Notes: generated by a model not told the origin, from the sequence alone. DNA of 64,000 nt from Candidatus Microbacterium colombiense (GCA_029203165.1 CP119308.1:1984001-2048000); one strand, 5' to 3'; counted from the stretch's first letter, positions 50,980 to 59,976 are shown. Program-made: numbers and translations.

Positions 50980-52059
50980 TCAGAGCTTCTTCTGCCAGGC
51001 GCCCGCATATGACACCGGAATGAACCCGAGGGCTTCATTGATGTCGAGCATCGGACGGTTCTCTTCCGCGTTGAACGTCGAGACCCGTGCCGAGTGCGGG
51101 GCGAGATCGCGCCAACGCAGCAGGTTATGACACTTCACGATCGTCCCGAGGCGGTGTCCACGGTGCTCGGTGGCCACCAGAGTGCCGTACTGGTGGGTCA
51201 TCCCTGCTCGATCGGCACCGATCAGCAGCTCGTTGTACGCGACGATCTCACCGCTGGGAACGTGCTCGACTGCGGTCACGCCGACGAGCTGTCCGGCACT
51301 CGTCATCCGCAGGTCTCTTCGCGCCACACGCTCCGCATCCCAACGCTCGGCATCGAATTCCATGTCGCCGCTCGGCGCGTCGGTGACGAGGCGCGCGAGC
51401 ACCCCGGCGTACCCCTCGCGATACTCTGCGGGCGTCGGCAGCTCCCAGTCGAGCACCCGATAATTAGGCCCTGCGTGCCTCACGGCGCCGGCGAGGGCGC
51501 TCTCCAGCACCGCGGTGTCGGTGCGCAGGTCCAACTCGCTGTTGCGCTCCACCTGCTCCAGACCGTAGCCGTGTGCGATCAGCAGGTTCGACAGTGCTGT
51601 GGGCGGAATCCGTCCCCATCCCGTCTTCGGGCTGAGCCCGTCAGCGGATGCCGATGGGCGATGGAGAGTCCAGGTCTGAATGATGTCGCGACCGCGCTCA
51701 CGTGCGTCCTCTTCGGCGCGCAACAGCAACGATTCGGAGACGCCGTCGTGTGCGTACTCGGCGGGCACCAGGAGATCGAACTCTGCGGCGCGTGCACCGG
51801 GATCCTGCGCATAGGAGATCGAGACCATGCCGACGATGTCTCGCCCCCGGCGGGCGACGAAGCCGATGTTGAGTGAATCCGTGTCGTCCTGCCAGGATGC
51901 AAGCATCTGTGCGGCGGTCGGCGCGAGATCGGGAAGACCGACCTCTTCGTCGCAGACCTGGCGGTTGAGGTCTCCGAACGCGATGAAGTCGAATGCGTCC
52001 CCGTCATCGAGAGAAGCGGGCACGATGAGCGGGCTGATCGTGAGATCGACGGTGGTCAT
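50980..52059 (-). CDS. GNAT acetyltransferase, tandem-domain (paralog B)
   Basis: Protein of 359 aa built from two GNAT domains. The N-terminal half has an acetyl-CoA loop-like stretch around VPAEYAHDGVSESLLLRAE. The C-terminal half contains LVATEHRGHRLGTIVKCHNL (as LVATEHRGHRLG) and ends TYNAEENRPML-type as FNAEENRPMLDINEALGF. It is a clear paralog of the next gene upstream, sharing the order of motifs over its length. Similar two-domain proteins are often single-copy in actinobacteria. Substrate unknown. It overlaps the upstream GNAT stop by 4 bp. Confidence 0.87.
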   Translation of the reverse strand: MTTVDLTISPLIVPASLDDGDAFDFIAFGDLNRQVCDEEVGLPDLAPTAAQMLASWQDDTDSLNIGFVARRGRDIVGMVSISYAQDPGARAAEFDLLVPAEYAHDGVSESLLLRAEEDARERGRDIIQTWTLHRPSASADGLSPKTGWGRIPPTALSNLLIAHGYGLEQVERNSELDLRTDTAVLESALAGAVRHAGPNYRVLDWELPTPAEYREGYAGVLARLVTDAPSGDMEFDAERWDAERVARRDLRMTSAGQLVGVTAVEHVPSGEIVAYNELLIGADRAGMTHQYGTLVATEHRGHRLGTIVKCHNLLRWRDLAPHSARVSTFNAEENRPMLDINEALGFIPVSYAGAWQKKL

Positions 52060-53144
52060 GTCAGTTCCTTCTTCCAGGCGCCTTCGTAAGCGATGGCGGT
52101 GAAGCCGATGTCCTCATTGATGGAGAGCATCGGCCTGTTCTCTTCGGCGTTGTAGGTGATCACCTGACTCGACGCGGGCCTGAGGTCGCGCCACAGGCGG
52201 AGGGCTTCGCTCTTGACGAGCATTCCCAGTCGATGTCCACGATGGGTCCGCAACACGAGAGTGTCGTGCTGGTGAGTGGTTCCTGCGGGATCAGATCCGA
52301 TACCGAGCTCTGTGAAGGCGCTCAACTCTCCGGTCTCCACATGCTGCGCGGCCACGACCAAGAGGGTCTGTCCCATGCGTTGGACCCTCTGCTCCATCTC
52401 GATCACCCGCTGCGCGTCCCACTTCTCCTCATCGGCCTCGAGCGTGGCCGACGGCGCATCCGTCGACATTCGCGACTTGAGCCAGGCGAAGCCTTCGATG
52501 AGATGCGGGGGAGTGGGCAGCATCCAGTGCACGAGGTGGTAGCCCGAGGCGGCTTCCTGCGCACGGGCGAGGAGCTCGTCGACGTGTGCACCAGTCTGTT
52601 CAGAGAGTGTGAGTCGGCTCACGCGGTACACCTGTTCGAGGGAGAACCCCTTCGCCTGGAGGAAGCGGGCCACGTGGTCCTGAGGCACGCTGCCGAAGCC
52701 CGTGGGAGCCTCGATGCGTGGACCGGTGCTCGCCTGCTGTTCGGTCCAGTTCTGGATCACGGTCCTTCCATGCGACCGGGCGGCGGCCTCGACATGAGGC
52801 AGAACGGCGGAGCCGATTCCTCGTCCCCACACGCGCGGCAGGAGCTCGATCGTGGCGATCGCGACGCGCGAACCCTCGTCGTGGGGGATATCGACGACCA
52901 CGCGGCCGACCATCTCGGTTCCGATGCGTACAGCCCAGACAAGAGTCGTGCGGTCGCGTCGCGACTGCAGAAGGGGCAGCAGTTCGGACGGCGTGCGGTC
53001 CTGCTCATCGCGTCCGGTGAGCTCGCGATAGACGAGGTTGCGGACATCGGCGAGTTCACGGAACGCCGAGGCGTCCGCCGCATCCGCTCGTGCAGGGAGC
53101 ACGAGCGGATGCAGCGTCGCCTCGTCGGTGAGGAGGATGGACAT
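52056..53144 (-). CDS. GNAT acetyltransferase, tandem-domain (paralog A)
   Basis: Protein of 362 aa with two GNAT domains. N-terminal domain: VWGRGIGSAVLPHVEAAA holds the acetyl-CoA loop (RGIGSA). C-terminal domain: LVLRTHRGHRLGMLVKSEAL and YNAEENRPMLSINEDIGF. ATG 53144 is preferred since AGGAGA lies about 6 nt upstream; ATG 53162 overlaps the previous stop (ATGA) but has no Shine-Dalgarno. It is a tandem duplicate of the next gene. The position behind a structured leader suggests inducible expression. Confidence 0.87.
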   Translation of the reverse strand: MSILLTDEATLHPLVLPARADAADASAFRELADVRNLVYRELTGRDEQDRTPSELLPLLQSRRDRTTLVWAVRIGTEMVGRVVVDIPHDEGSRVAIATIELLPRVWGRGIGSAVLPHVEAAARSHGRTVIQNWTEQQASTGPRIEAPTGFGSVPQDHVARFLQAKGFSLEQVYRVSRLTLSEQTGAHVDELLARAQEAASGYHLVHWMLPTPPHLIEGFAWLKSRMSTDAPSATLEADEEKWDAQRVIEMEQRVQRMGQTLLVVAAQHVETGELSAFTELGIGSDPAGTTHQHDTLVLRTHRGHRLGMLVKSEALRLWRDLRPASSQVITYNAEENRPMLSINEDIGFTAIAYEGAWKKELT

Positions 53145-53158
53145 CGGGGTTCTCCTGG

Positions 53159-53440
53159 TCATCGCAGCTGACGCTGCATGTCGAAGGTGGCCAGAGCCAT
53201 CGAGTCACGCGGGGTGAGCTCCCACTCGCGCAGCGATCCGGCGTACGCGGGCGCCCGCTTCTTGCGACGGGTGCCACGTCGTGGACGCTGTGCGCGTTCC
53301 AGCAGCCAGAGGCCGAGGCGGAACGAGACGCGGTCGGCGACCGAGAGTTGCCGGAGTGCGGAGGGAGTGGGGAGCTGGAGGACCTGTTGGTCCTCGGTAT
53401 CGGGCGGGTGGGTGGTGCTGTGAGACAGCGTCGTGTTCAC
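53159..53440 (-). CDS. Small protein of unknown function upstream of the GNAT pair
   Basis: 93-aa protein I do not recognise. It starts with a Ser/Thr/His-rich stretch, has a helical middle (SVADRVSFRLGLWLLERAQ), a strongly basic segment (RPRRGTRRKKR) and an acidic-polar C-terminus. No signal peptide. The GTG start has AAGGAA about 5 nt upstream. Its stop touches the following GNAT gene, so it is probably cotranslated. The helix plus basic patch could bind nucleic acid or membrane, but that is a guess. Confidence 0.68.
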   Translation of the reverse strand: MNTTLSHSTTHPPDTEDQQVLQLPTPSALRQLSVADRVSFRLGLWLLERAQRPRRGTRRKKRAPAYAGSLREWELTPRDSMALATFDMQRQLR

Positions 53441-53478
53441 GATGATTCCTTCGTAGAAGATGGTGAGGAAGTCGATCA

Positions 53479-53505
53479 GTCGACACGGAGCAGAGCCGTG
53501 TCGAC
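53479..53505. promoter_or_regulatory. Leader hairpin B ahead of the 93-aa gene
   Basis: GTCGACACGG (53479-53488) and CCGTGTCGAC (53496-53505) form a perfect 10-bp stem with a 7-nt loop, ending about 39 nt before the 93-aa gene. A smaller GCGGAC/GTCCGC stem lies at 53526-53548. Confidence 0.55.
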
Positions 53506-53575
53506 GACGTGGATGGTCGCGGAGAGCGGACGATCCTGTGGAGTCCGCACAGTGCGCAGATGCGCCGGCGGAGCG

Positions 53576-53603
53576 GGTCGCGTGATCCGGGGATCACGCG
53601 ACC
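53576..53603. promoter_or_regulatory. Leader hairpin A between small ORF and 93-aa gene
   Basis: GGTCGCGTGATCC and GGATCACGCGACC (53576-53588 and 53591-53603) are perfectly complementary, 60 nt beyond the small-ORF stop on the minus strand. The loop is very tight, so the top pairs are probably open. Attenuator or protein-binding palindrome. Confidence 0.6.
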
Positions 53604-53663
53604 GGGCACGCAGGAACCGGTCGGATCACCAGACGGATAGGTCGATGATCCTGAACAGCGGCT

Positions 53664-53774
53664 CTAGGAGTGTGCGCGGGGGCGGATGCCGAAGGCTACC
53701 GAGTGCGCAAGGCGCGGCGCAAAGAATGCGTGCGCAGCGAGGCCTGAGGCCTGTGCGTTCAACTGAGTGATCAT
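53664..53774 (-). CDS. 36-aa small ORF with strong ribosome site (leader-peptide candidate)
   Basis: ORF of 37 codons, starting MITQLNAQASGLAAHAFF and ending RPRAHS. AAAGGAG lies 5-6 nt before the ATG, one of the best Shine-Dalgarno sites in the window, and a promoter with both boxes is 28-64 nt upstream. It is therefore probably translated. It precedes two hairpins and a 93-aa gene plus two acetyltransferases on the same strand. Either a small functional protein or a regulatory leader peptide. Confidence 0.55.
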   Translation of the reverse strand: MITQLNAQASGLAAHAFFAPRLAHSVAFGIRPRAHS

Positions 53775-53808
53775 CGGTAGCTCCTTTCTTCTGGCGATCC
53801 GGTGGCCA

Positions 53809-53838
53809 ACCGTAGCGAACAGCGGGGATGCGCGTCAA
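53809..53838 (-). promoter_or_regulatory. Promoter of the small-ORF/GNAT unit
   Basis: On the minus strand TTGACG (53838-53833), 18-bp spacer, TACGGT (53814-53809). Transcription start is expected near 53802, giving a 28-nt leader before the small ORF and about 360 nt before the 93-aa gene. Confidence 0.6.
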
Positions 53839-53925
53839 GCATCGCGACCGGGAGACGGCGTGTCGCGATGGCGTCATGTTCGGCGTCCGCCCGCGCGGGA
53901 TGACGGTTGTTCGCCGGAATTCCGG

Positions 53926-53931
53926 TAGCGT
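53926..53931 (+). promoter_or_regulatory. Possible -10 box for smc
   Basis: TAGCGT 35 bp before the smc ATG, giving a leader of about 29 nt. Confidence 0.4.
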
Positions 53932-53966
53932 TTGGGCGTGATTCTCCCCGCACGAGTGGTGTCCGC

Positions 53967-56900
53967 ATGCACCTGAAGAGCCTGACGCTCAAAGGCTTCA
54001 AGTCCTTCGCGCAACCGACGAGCTTCGTCTTCGAACCCGGCGTGACCTGCATCGTCGGACCGAACGGCTCCGGCAAGTCGAACGTCGTCGACGGCCTGGC
54101 CTGGGTGATGGGCGAGCAGGGCGCGAAGACCTTGCGTGGCGGAAAGATGGAGGACGTCATCTTCGCCGGGACCTCGACCCGGGGTCCACTCGGGCGGGCC
54201 GAAGTCCAGCTGACGATCGACAACAGCGACGGGGCGTTGCCGATCGAGTTCGCCGAGGTGACGATCAGCCGCACGCTCTTCCGCAACGGATCGAGCGAGT
54301 ACGCGATCAACGGCGACAACTGTCGACTGTTGGACGTGCAGGAGCTCCTGAGCGACTCCGGACTCGGTCGTGAGATGCATGTGATCGTCGGACAGGGGCG
54401 TCTCGACACCGTGCTGCAGGCGTCGCCGGAGGATCGGCGCGGCTTCATCGAAGAAGCCGCCGGGATCCTCAAGCACCGCCGCCGCAAGGAGAAGACCCTT
54501 CGCAAACTCGATGCGATGGAGACCAACCTCACCCGCCTGAGCGACCTCGCCGGCGAGATCCGTCGCCAGCTCAAACCTCTCGGACGGCAGGCGGAGATCG
54601 CGCGCGAGGCCCAGACCATCGCCGCGGTGGTGCGCGATGCCAAGGCTCGTATCTTCGCCGACGACGTGGTCGCATTGCGCACCGCGCTGGCCGACCACAC
54701 GCGCACGGAGCATGAGCGGCACACCGAGCGTCTCGTCTTGACCGATCAGGCGGAGGGGGTCCGTGCGGGCATCGCCCGCCTGGAGCAGGATCAGAACTCG
54801 GTCGCCGTCGACCGAGCGCGCAGCGTGGCGTTCGGGCTGGAACAGGTGCAGGAGCGCATGAGAGGGCTCTACACCCTGGCGAACCAGCGACTGGCGTTGC
54901 TCGGCTCGGAAGAGGATGATGCCGCGGTGACGGCGGTCACCGTGACGCAGAGCACGATCGATGAGGCGAAGGACGAGATCACCGAGATCTCCGCCGGGTT
55001 GGGCGACGCGCAGGATGCGGCGGTCACCGCGAGTCGCGAGGTCGTGAGCGCCCGCGCAGAGCTCGACACACTCGACGTCGACATCGCAGAGCAGAGCGCC
55101 CTCGTCTCGCAGTACGACATGCATCTCAGCGCGCTGCGCGGAACGGCGGATGCGGCGGCCTCCGCTCTCGCGGCGGTCAGAGGCGCCGTGCTCCGTCAGG
55201 AGAACGCCTTGGAAGCGGCGAATCTGCGACGCCGAGAGGCGGCAGATGCGCTCGAGGCGATCGATGAGGCGGAGGCCCCCGAGGGGTCGGCGGCGGAGCA
55301 TGCGGCGGCCTACGAGAGCGCGCAACGCGCGGCGACGTCGGCCGAGTCGGAGCGCGAGGCTCTGCGTGAACGCCTCCATTCCGCCGAGCGTGAGGTCGAT
55401 GCGCTCACCGCGAAGGCGGCGGCTCTGAGCAGCGCTCTGGCCCTGTCCGGAGGGGCGGCCGAGATCGTGAAGTCTGCGCTGCCCGGCGTCCGTGGACTCG
55501 TCGGAGACGCGGTACAGGTGCGCGCAGGATTCGAAGCGGCCGTCGCGGCCGTGCTCGGTCCGCTGGCCGAAGGTGTGCTCGTGGATTCGTCGGCCGCCGC
55601 GTTCGTGCTCGCCCGCGAGGCAGCAGACGCGCGCAGGGGAGTCGTCGACTTCGTCGTCGCCGATGCGCGGCGCCCGTCGGTCTCCCTCCCCGATCTCGCC
55701 GGAGTGACGCCCGCCGTCGATACGGTGACAGCCCCGGACGGGGTGCTGGGGATCCTGGCGCATGTGCTCATCGCCGATGATCTCGATGCGGCACGCGCGG
55801 CTCGTAGCGCGCTCGATGCGGCCGAGGACACCACCACGACGATCGTCACGGTCACCGGCGACGTGGTCACGGCTCAGACCCTGCGCACCGGTGCCGATGG
55901 AGAACGTTCGCGCCTGGAGCTGGCGGCCGAGCGCGACGCGGCGACGGAACGACTCTCCGAGATCCAGGTCGTGGTGGATTCCCTGCGCGAGGCGAGGGAT
56001 GACGCGACCGAAACAGTCGAGACGGCGCGGCGTCACGCGAAGGACTCCTTGCGCTCGCTTCGTGAGCACGACGCGGCACTGGCCACGTATGCCGAGCAGG
56101 TCAACCGGATTTCCGTCCAGCACGAAGCCGCCGTGGCGGAGTGCGAGAGGCTGGAGTCCGGCGTCGTACAGGCCCAGGCGGCCGTGGCGGATGCCGAGGC
56201 GAAAGCCCAGGCCGCCACAGCCGCGCTCGACGCAGCCGTCTCAGCACCGCGGCCGGTCCTCGATGCGTCGGCGCGGGATGGCCTGCTGGAATCGTTGGAG
56301 GCTGCCCGCGAGGGCGAGGTCCGGGCGCGGCTCGAGATCGAGACCTTGCGTGAGCGCGTGCGCGCGGCCCAGGCGCGAGTCACGTCATTGGAGCGCCAGC
56401 GGGAACAGGAGCGCGGTGCGGCAGCCGAGGCCGCCCGGCGCGCTGTCATCCGGCGTGCGCAGAGGGAGGCCGCCCAGGAGGTCGCCGAGGAGCTCCCGCG
56501 CATCCTCGATTCCCTCGACCGATCGGTGACGGAGGCTCGGCTCTCACTGGCCGAGGCGGAGACGGCGAGGGCCGCGCAGAATCAGGAGCTGACGGCTCTG
56601 CGTGCGCAGGAATCGTCTCTTCGTGAGCGGCTCGCGGGTCTGACGGAGAGCGTGCACGGCCTGGAACTGCAGATCCACGAGAAGAAGCTGCACCTGAACA
56701 GCCTGCTGGAACGCGTCGCCTCGGAGCTCGCCCTCGACGAAGATATTCTCGTTGCGGAATATGGACCCGACGAGCTCGTGCCCCGTGATCCTGGTTCGGT
56801 CGATTCCGGCGAGGACACGGATGATTCCGCCGCGATTCCCTTCGATCGGCGCATCCAGCAGCGCCGGCTCGCCGAGTCGGAGCGCAAGCTCGCGCAGCTC

Positions 56901-57512
56901 GGGAGGGTCAATCCCCTCGCGCTCGAGGAGTTCGCCGCCCTGGAACAGCGACACGCATTCCTCACCGAGCAGCTCGCCGATCTCACGCAGACGCGTCAGG
57001 ACCTGCTGACGATCATCGCCGATCTCGACGAGCGCATGCAGACCATCTTCGCGAGCGCCTTCGAAGACACGAAGGAGGCGTTCGGCGAGGTGTTCCCGCT
57101 GCTCTTCCCCGGCGGCACCGGGAGCATCTCGCTCACCGATCCCGACAACATGCTCACGACGGGCATCGAAGTCTCCGTGCGCCCCGTCGGCAAGAAGATC
57201 GAGCGGCTGTCCCTCCTCTCGGGCGGCGAGCGTTCGCTGGCGGCCGTGGCACTCCTCGTCGCGATCTTCAAGGCCCGACCCAGCCCGTTCTACATCCTCG
57301 ACGAGGTGGAGGCGGCGCTCGACGATGCGAACCTCGGCCGATTGCTCACCGTGTTCGAGCAGTTGCGGGAGAGCTCGCAGCTGTTGGTCATCACGCATCA
57401 GAAGCGCACGATGGAGATCGCTGACGCGCTGTACGGCGTCTCGATGCGACAGGACGGTGTGTCCGCGGTCGTCGGGCAGCGCGTGGGGGATCGGGCGATA
57501 GCCGCGAGCTGA
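53967..57512 (+). CDS. smc: Chromosome segregation protein SMC
   Basis: Structural maintenance of chromosomes ATPase, 1181 aa, acting with ScpA/ScpB in chromosome compaction and segregation. The N-terminal head has Walker A GPNGSGKS at 31-38. Two long coiled-coil arms (about 170-500 and 670-1000) flank the hinge (about 500-650, RGLVGDAVQV and AAVAAVLGPLAEGVLVDS). The C-terminal head has LLSGGERSLAAVAL near 1085 and Walker B FYILDEVEAALDD near 1110. The start is ATG 53967, MHLKSLTLKGFKSF as in relatives. ftsY follows after 47 bp. Confidence 0.97.
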   Translation: MHLKSLTLKGFKSFAQPTSFVFEPGVTCIVGPNGSGKSNVVDGLAWVMGEQGAKTLRGGKMEDVIFAGTSTRGPLGRAEVQLTIDNSDGALPIEFAEVTISRTLFRNGSSEYAINGDNCRLLDVQELLSDSGLGREMHVIVGQGRLDTVLQASPEDRRGFIEEAAGILKHRRRKEKTLRKLDAMETNLTRLSDLAGEIRRQLKPLGRQAEIAREAQTIAAVVRDAKARIFADDVVALRTALADHTRTEHERHTERLVLTDQAEGVRAGIARLEQDQNSVAVDRARSVAFGLEQVQERMRGLYTLANQRLALLGSEEDDAAVTAVTVTQSTIDEAKDEITEISAGLGDAQDAAVTASREVVSARAELDTLDVDIAEQSALVSQYDMHLSALRGTADAAASALAAVRGAVLRQENALEAANLRRREAADALEAIDEAEAPEGSAAEHAAAYESAQRAATSAESEREALRERLHSAEREVDALTAKAAALSSALALSGGAAEIVKSALPGVRGLVGDAVQVRAGFEAAVAAVLGPLAEGVLVDSSAAAFVLAREAADARRGVVDFVVADARRPSVSLPDLAGVTPAVDTVTAPDGVLGILAHVLIADDLDAARAARSALDAAEDTTTTIVTVTGDVVTAQTLRTGADGERSRLELAAERDAATERLSEIQVVVDSLREARDDATETVETARRHAKDSLRSLREHDAALATYAEQVNRISVQHEAAVAECERLESGVVQAQAAVADAEAKAQAATAALDAAVSAPRPVLDASARDGLLESLEAAREGEVRARLEIETLRERVRAAQARVTSLERQREQERGAAAEAARRAVIRRAQREAAQEVAEELPRILDSLDRSVTEARLSLAEAETARAAQNQELTALRAQESSLRERLAGLTESVHGLELQIHEKKLHLNSLLERVASELALDEDILVAEYGPDELVPRDPGSVDSGEDTDDSAAIPFDRRIQQRRLAESERKLAQLGRVNPLALEEFAALEQRHAFLTEQLADLTQTRQDLLTIIADLDERMQTIFASAFEDTKEAFGEVFPLLFPGGTGSISLTDPDNMLTTGIEVSVRPVGKKIERLSLLSGGERSLAAVALLVAIFKARPSPFYILDEVEAALDDANLGRLLTVFEQLRESSQLLVITHQKRTMEIADALYGVSMRQDGVSAVVGQRVGDRAIAAS

Positions 57513-57547
57513 TGAGCGTGCCGCATCTGCGGACGTCGCTCGACACG

Positions 57548-57553
57548 TAGGCT
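57548..57553 (+). promoter_or_regulatory. -10 box for ftsY (leaderless)
   Basis: TAGGCT with a 6-nt gap to ATG 57560. Confidence 0.5.
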
Positions 57554-57559
57554 GGAGGG

Positions 57560-58432
57560 ATGGCGGAGAAGTCCTGGTCCCTCGGTCGCGCGCTGCGCGG
57601 CATGTTCGTCAAGCCCACCATCGACGAGACGACGTGGGAGGACCTCGAGACCGCGCTCATCACGGCGGACTTCGGTCCCGACATCAGTGAGCGCATCGTC
57701 GAAGAGCTTCGGGAGAAGGTCGAGCGCTACCGCACGACAGACCCGAAGGATCTTCAGCGGATGCTGCGCGAGACGCTCGAGGAGCACTTCGCCAAGTTCG
57801 ACACCACGCTGAAACTCACCGAGCGGCCGGCCGTGGTGCTCGTCGTCGGGGTCAACGGCGTCGGGAAGACGACGACGATCGGTAAGTTCACCAAGTTCCT
57901 GCGCGGATTCCAGCGCAGTGTCGTGGTCGGAGCGGCCGACACCTTCCGCGCCGCGGCTGTCGATCAGCTGGCGACGTGGGCGCAGCGGGGCGGCGCGGCG
58001 ATCGTCCGACCGCAGCAGGAAGGCCAGGACCCGGCATCCGTCGCCTTCCAGACCGTCGAGTATGCGAAGCGCGAAGGCATCGAGATCGCGATCATCGACA
58101 CCGCGGGACGGCTGCACACCAAGGGTGGTCTGATGGACGAGCTCTCCAAGGTTCGGCGCGTGGTCGAGAAGCAGGCGCCGATCAGTGAGGTGTTGCTCGT
58201 GCTCGACGCCACCACAGGGCAGAACGGCGTTCTGCAGGCGGAGGCCTTCCTGGAGCATGCCGGAGTGACCGGACTCGTTCTCACGAAGCTCGACGGATCG
58301 GCCAAGGGCGGCTTCGTGCTCGCGGTCCAGGAGCGCACCGGCATCCCCGTGAAACTCCTCGGGCAAGGCGAAGGCATCGACGATCTGACCGGATTCACCC
58401 CGCACGTGTTCGTCCAATCGCTGGTCGGATGA
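57560..58432 (+). CDS. ftsY: Signal recognition particle receptor FtsY
   Basis: SRP GTPase receptor that targets ribosomes making membrane proteins to the translocon, 290 aa. It is the compact form: the N domain starts almost at once and the long acidic A domain of enteric FtsY is absent. G motifs: GVNGVGKTTTIGK near residue 96 (G1), DTFRAAAVDQL (G2), DTAGRLHTKGGLMDEL (G3), TKLDGSAKGG (G4). ffh, the partner GTPase, lies 4 kb downstream. A TAGGCT box 6 nt before the ATG suggests a leaderless message separate from smc. Confidence 0.96.
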   Translation: MAEKSWSLGRALRGMFVKPTIDETTWEDLETALITADFGPDISERIVEELREKVERYRTTDPKDLQRMLRETLEEHFAKFDTTLKLTERPAVVLVVGVNGVGKTTTIGKFTKFLRGFQRSVVVGAADTFRAAAVDQLATWAQRGGAAIVRPQQEGQDPASVAFQTVEYAKREGIEIAIIDTAGRLHTKGGLMDELSKVRRVVEKQAPISEVLLVLDATTGQNGVLQAEAFLEHAGVTGLVLTKLDGSAKGGFVLAVQERTGIPVKLLGQGEGIDDLTGFTPHVFVQSLVG

Positions 58433-58476
58433 CGACGGGACTACCGCACCGAGCACGAGGCTGGTTTCATAGCGTT

Positions 58477-58977
58477 ATGGCGATCGAACATGACTACTTC
58501 GGACTCCTGTCCTCAGGGCCCGACGGCTCGATCTTCTGGTCGGAGACCGTCGAGCTCGGCGACCAGAACGTCACCGTCGATCTGACCGCGCCCGACCAGG
58601 ACGACGTGTCGTCCGACGCGCTCGACATCGCCGCTTCGCTGATCTCCGGTCTCGAGGGCGTCGATGACACCGCGCGCCGCGGAATGCTGGCGGAGGTCGA
58701 TGACCGCACGAGCGAGGTGACCGAGTACATCCTGCAACAGCAGGAGGCCTACGGCGAGGAGCTCGCGGAGATCCTGGTCGACGTCTCGGGCGATGCCGCC
58801 GTCGACATCATCCGTTCCCTGCGTCTGATGAGCATGACGATCCTGGCGGACGAGCACGGCGGCTCCGAGCCGTTCGCGGTGCTCGAATACGCGCTCGATG
58901 CTGATTCGACCGACGACGTCCTGCTGGTCAACCTCGGTTCCGACGGCACCGTGCAGTCCGTGATGAGCGCCGACTGA
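58477..58977 (+). CDS. DUF2004 family protein
   Basis: Small acidic cytosolic protein of 166 aa (Asp/Glu-rich throughout), fitting DUF2004. Recognisable parts are HDYFGLLSSGPDGSIFWSE (as HDYFGLL and GSIFWSETVEL) at the N-terminus and RSLRLMSMTILADEHGG. The start is ATG 58477, 44 bp after ftsY; codons upstream in frame are poor matches. No catalytic motif. The family is common in Microbacteriaceae and has no known function. It converges on lipA with a 9-bp gap. Confidence 0.8.
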   Translation: MAIEHDYFGLLSSGPDGSIFWSETVELGDQNVTVDLTAPDQDDVSSDALDIAASLISGLEGVDDTARRGMLAEVDDRTSEVTEYILQQQEAYGEELAEILVDVSGDAAVDIIRSLRLMSMTILADEHGGSEPFAVLEYALDADSTDDVLLVNLGSDGTVQSVMSAD

Positions 58978-58986
58978 CGCTCATCG

Positions 58987-59976
58987 TCACACGGCCTGCG
59001 CGAAGCCGAGGTCTGCGCTCTCGGCGATGTGGGCGAGGTGGGGAGGAATCTCCCGGCCCTTCGAGATCATCGACTGCGCCCATAGGCGGCCGGCCCGGTA
59101 CGACGACCGCACGAGCGGCCCGGCCAGCACTCCGAGGAAGCCGATCCGCTCGGCCTCTTCCTTGAACTCGACGAACTCGGCGGGCTTCACCCATCGCGAG
59201 ACCGGGAGGTGACGCGGCGACGGCCTCAGGTACTGGGTGATGGTGATGATGTCGCACCCGGCGTCGTGGAGGTCGTGCAGAGCTTGGACGACCTCTTCGG
59301 GTTCCTCGCCCATGCCGAGGATCAGGTTGGACTTCGTGATGAGGCCGGCATTGTGCCCCTGCGTGAGCACGTCGAGAGATCGTTCGTAGCGGAAGGCCGG
59401 TCTGATGCGCTTGAAGATGCGCGGAACGGTCTCGACATTGTGGGCGAAGACCTCCGGGCGGGCATCGAAGATCTGTCCCAGGAACGCCGGGTCCGCGTTG
59501 TGCTCGTTCGCGAGCAGCTCCACCCCGGTGTTCGGATTCAGCTCATGGATCTTCCGCACGGTCTCGGCGTTCAGCCAGGCTCCGGTGTCCGGGAGGTCAT
59601 CGCGGGCGACGCTGGTGACGGTCGCGTACCGCAGATTCATGCGCACGACGCTCTCCGCGACACGTCGCGGCTCATCCGTGTCGTAGGCGTCGGGCTTTCC
59701 GGTGTCGATCTGGCAGAAGTCACAGCGCCGCGTGCATTGTGAGCCACCGATGAGGAACGTGGCCTCGCGGTCCTCCCAGCACTCGAAGATGTTCGGGCAG
59801 CCGGCCTCCTGGCACACCGTGTGCAGGTCCTCGCTCTTCACGAGGGAGTGGAGAGCGGTGTACTCCGGCCCCATCTTCGCCTTCGTCTTGATCCATTCCG
59901 GCTTGCGCTCGATCGGCGTCTCGGCGTTGCGGATCTCCAGTCGGAGGAGCTTGCGTCCTTCGGGTGCGGCGGTCAT
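58987..59976 (-). CDS. lipA: Lipoyl synthase
   Basis: Radical SAM enzyme of 329 aa that inserts two sulfurs into protein-bound octanoate. The auxiliary 4Fe-4S cluster is bound by CQEAGCPNIFEC (CxxxxCxxxxxC) and the radical SAM cluster by CTRRCDFCQI (CxxxCxxC). The C-terminal RSSYRAG supplies the conserved Ser ligand. ATG 59976 overlaps the lipB stop (ATGA), so lipB-lipA is one operon for lipoate attachment to 2-oxoacid dehydrogenases and the glycine cleavage system. Confidence 0.96.
   Translation of the reverse strand: MTAAPEGRKLLRLEIRNAETPIERKPEWIKTKAKMGPEYTALHSLVKSEDLHTVCQEAGCPNIFECWEDREATFLIGGSQCTRRCDFCQIDTGKPDAYDTDEPRRVAESVVRMNLRYATVTSVARDDLPDTGAWLNAETVRKIHELNPNTGVELLANEHNADPAFLGQIFDARPEVFAHNVETVPRIFKRIRPAFRYERSLDVLTQGHNAGLITKSNLILGMGEEPEEVVQALHDLHDAGCDIITITQYLRPSPRHLPVSRWVKPAEFVEFKEEAERIGFLGVLAGPLVRSSYRAGRLWAQSMISKGREIPPHLAHIAESADLGFAQAV

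Noticed and set aside
53626..53877. 83-residue minus-strand frame overlapping the small ORF upstream of the GNAT unit
   Set aside because: It extends through the predicted promoter and lacks a ribosome site, whereas the 36-aa ORF in another frame has AAAGGAG and a promoter at the right distance.
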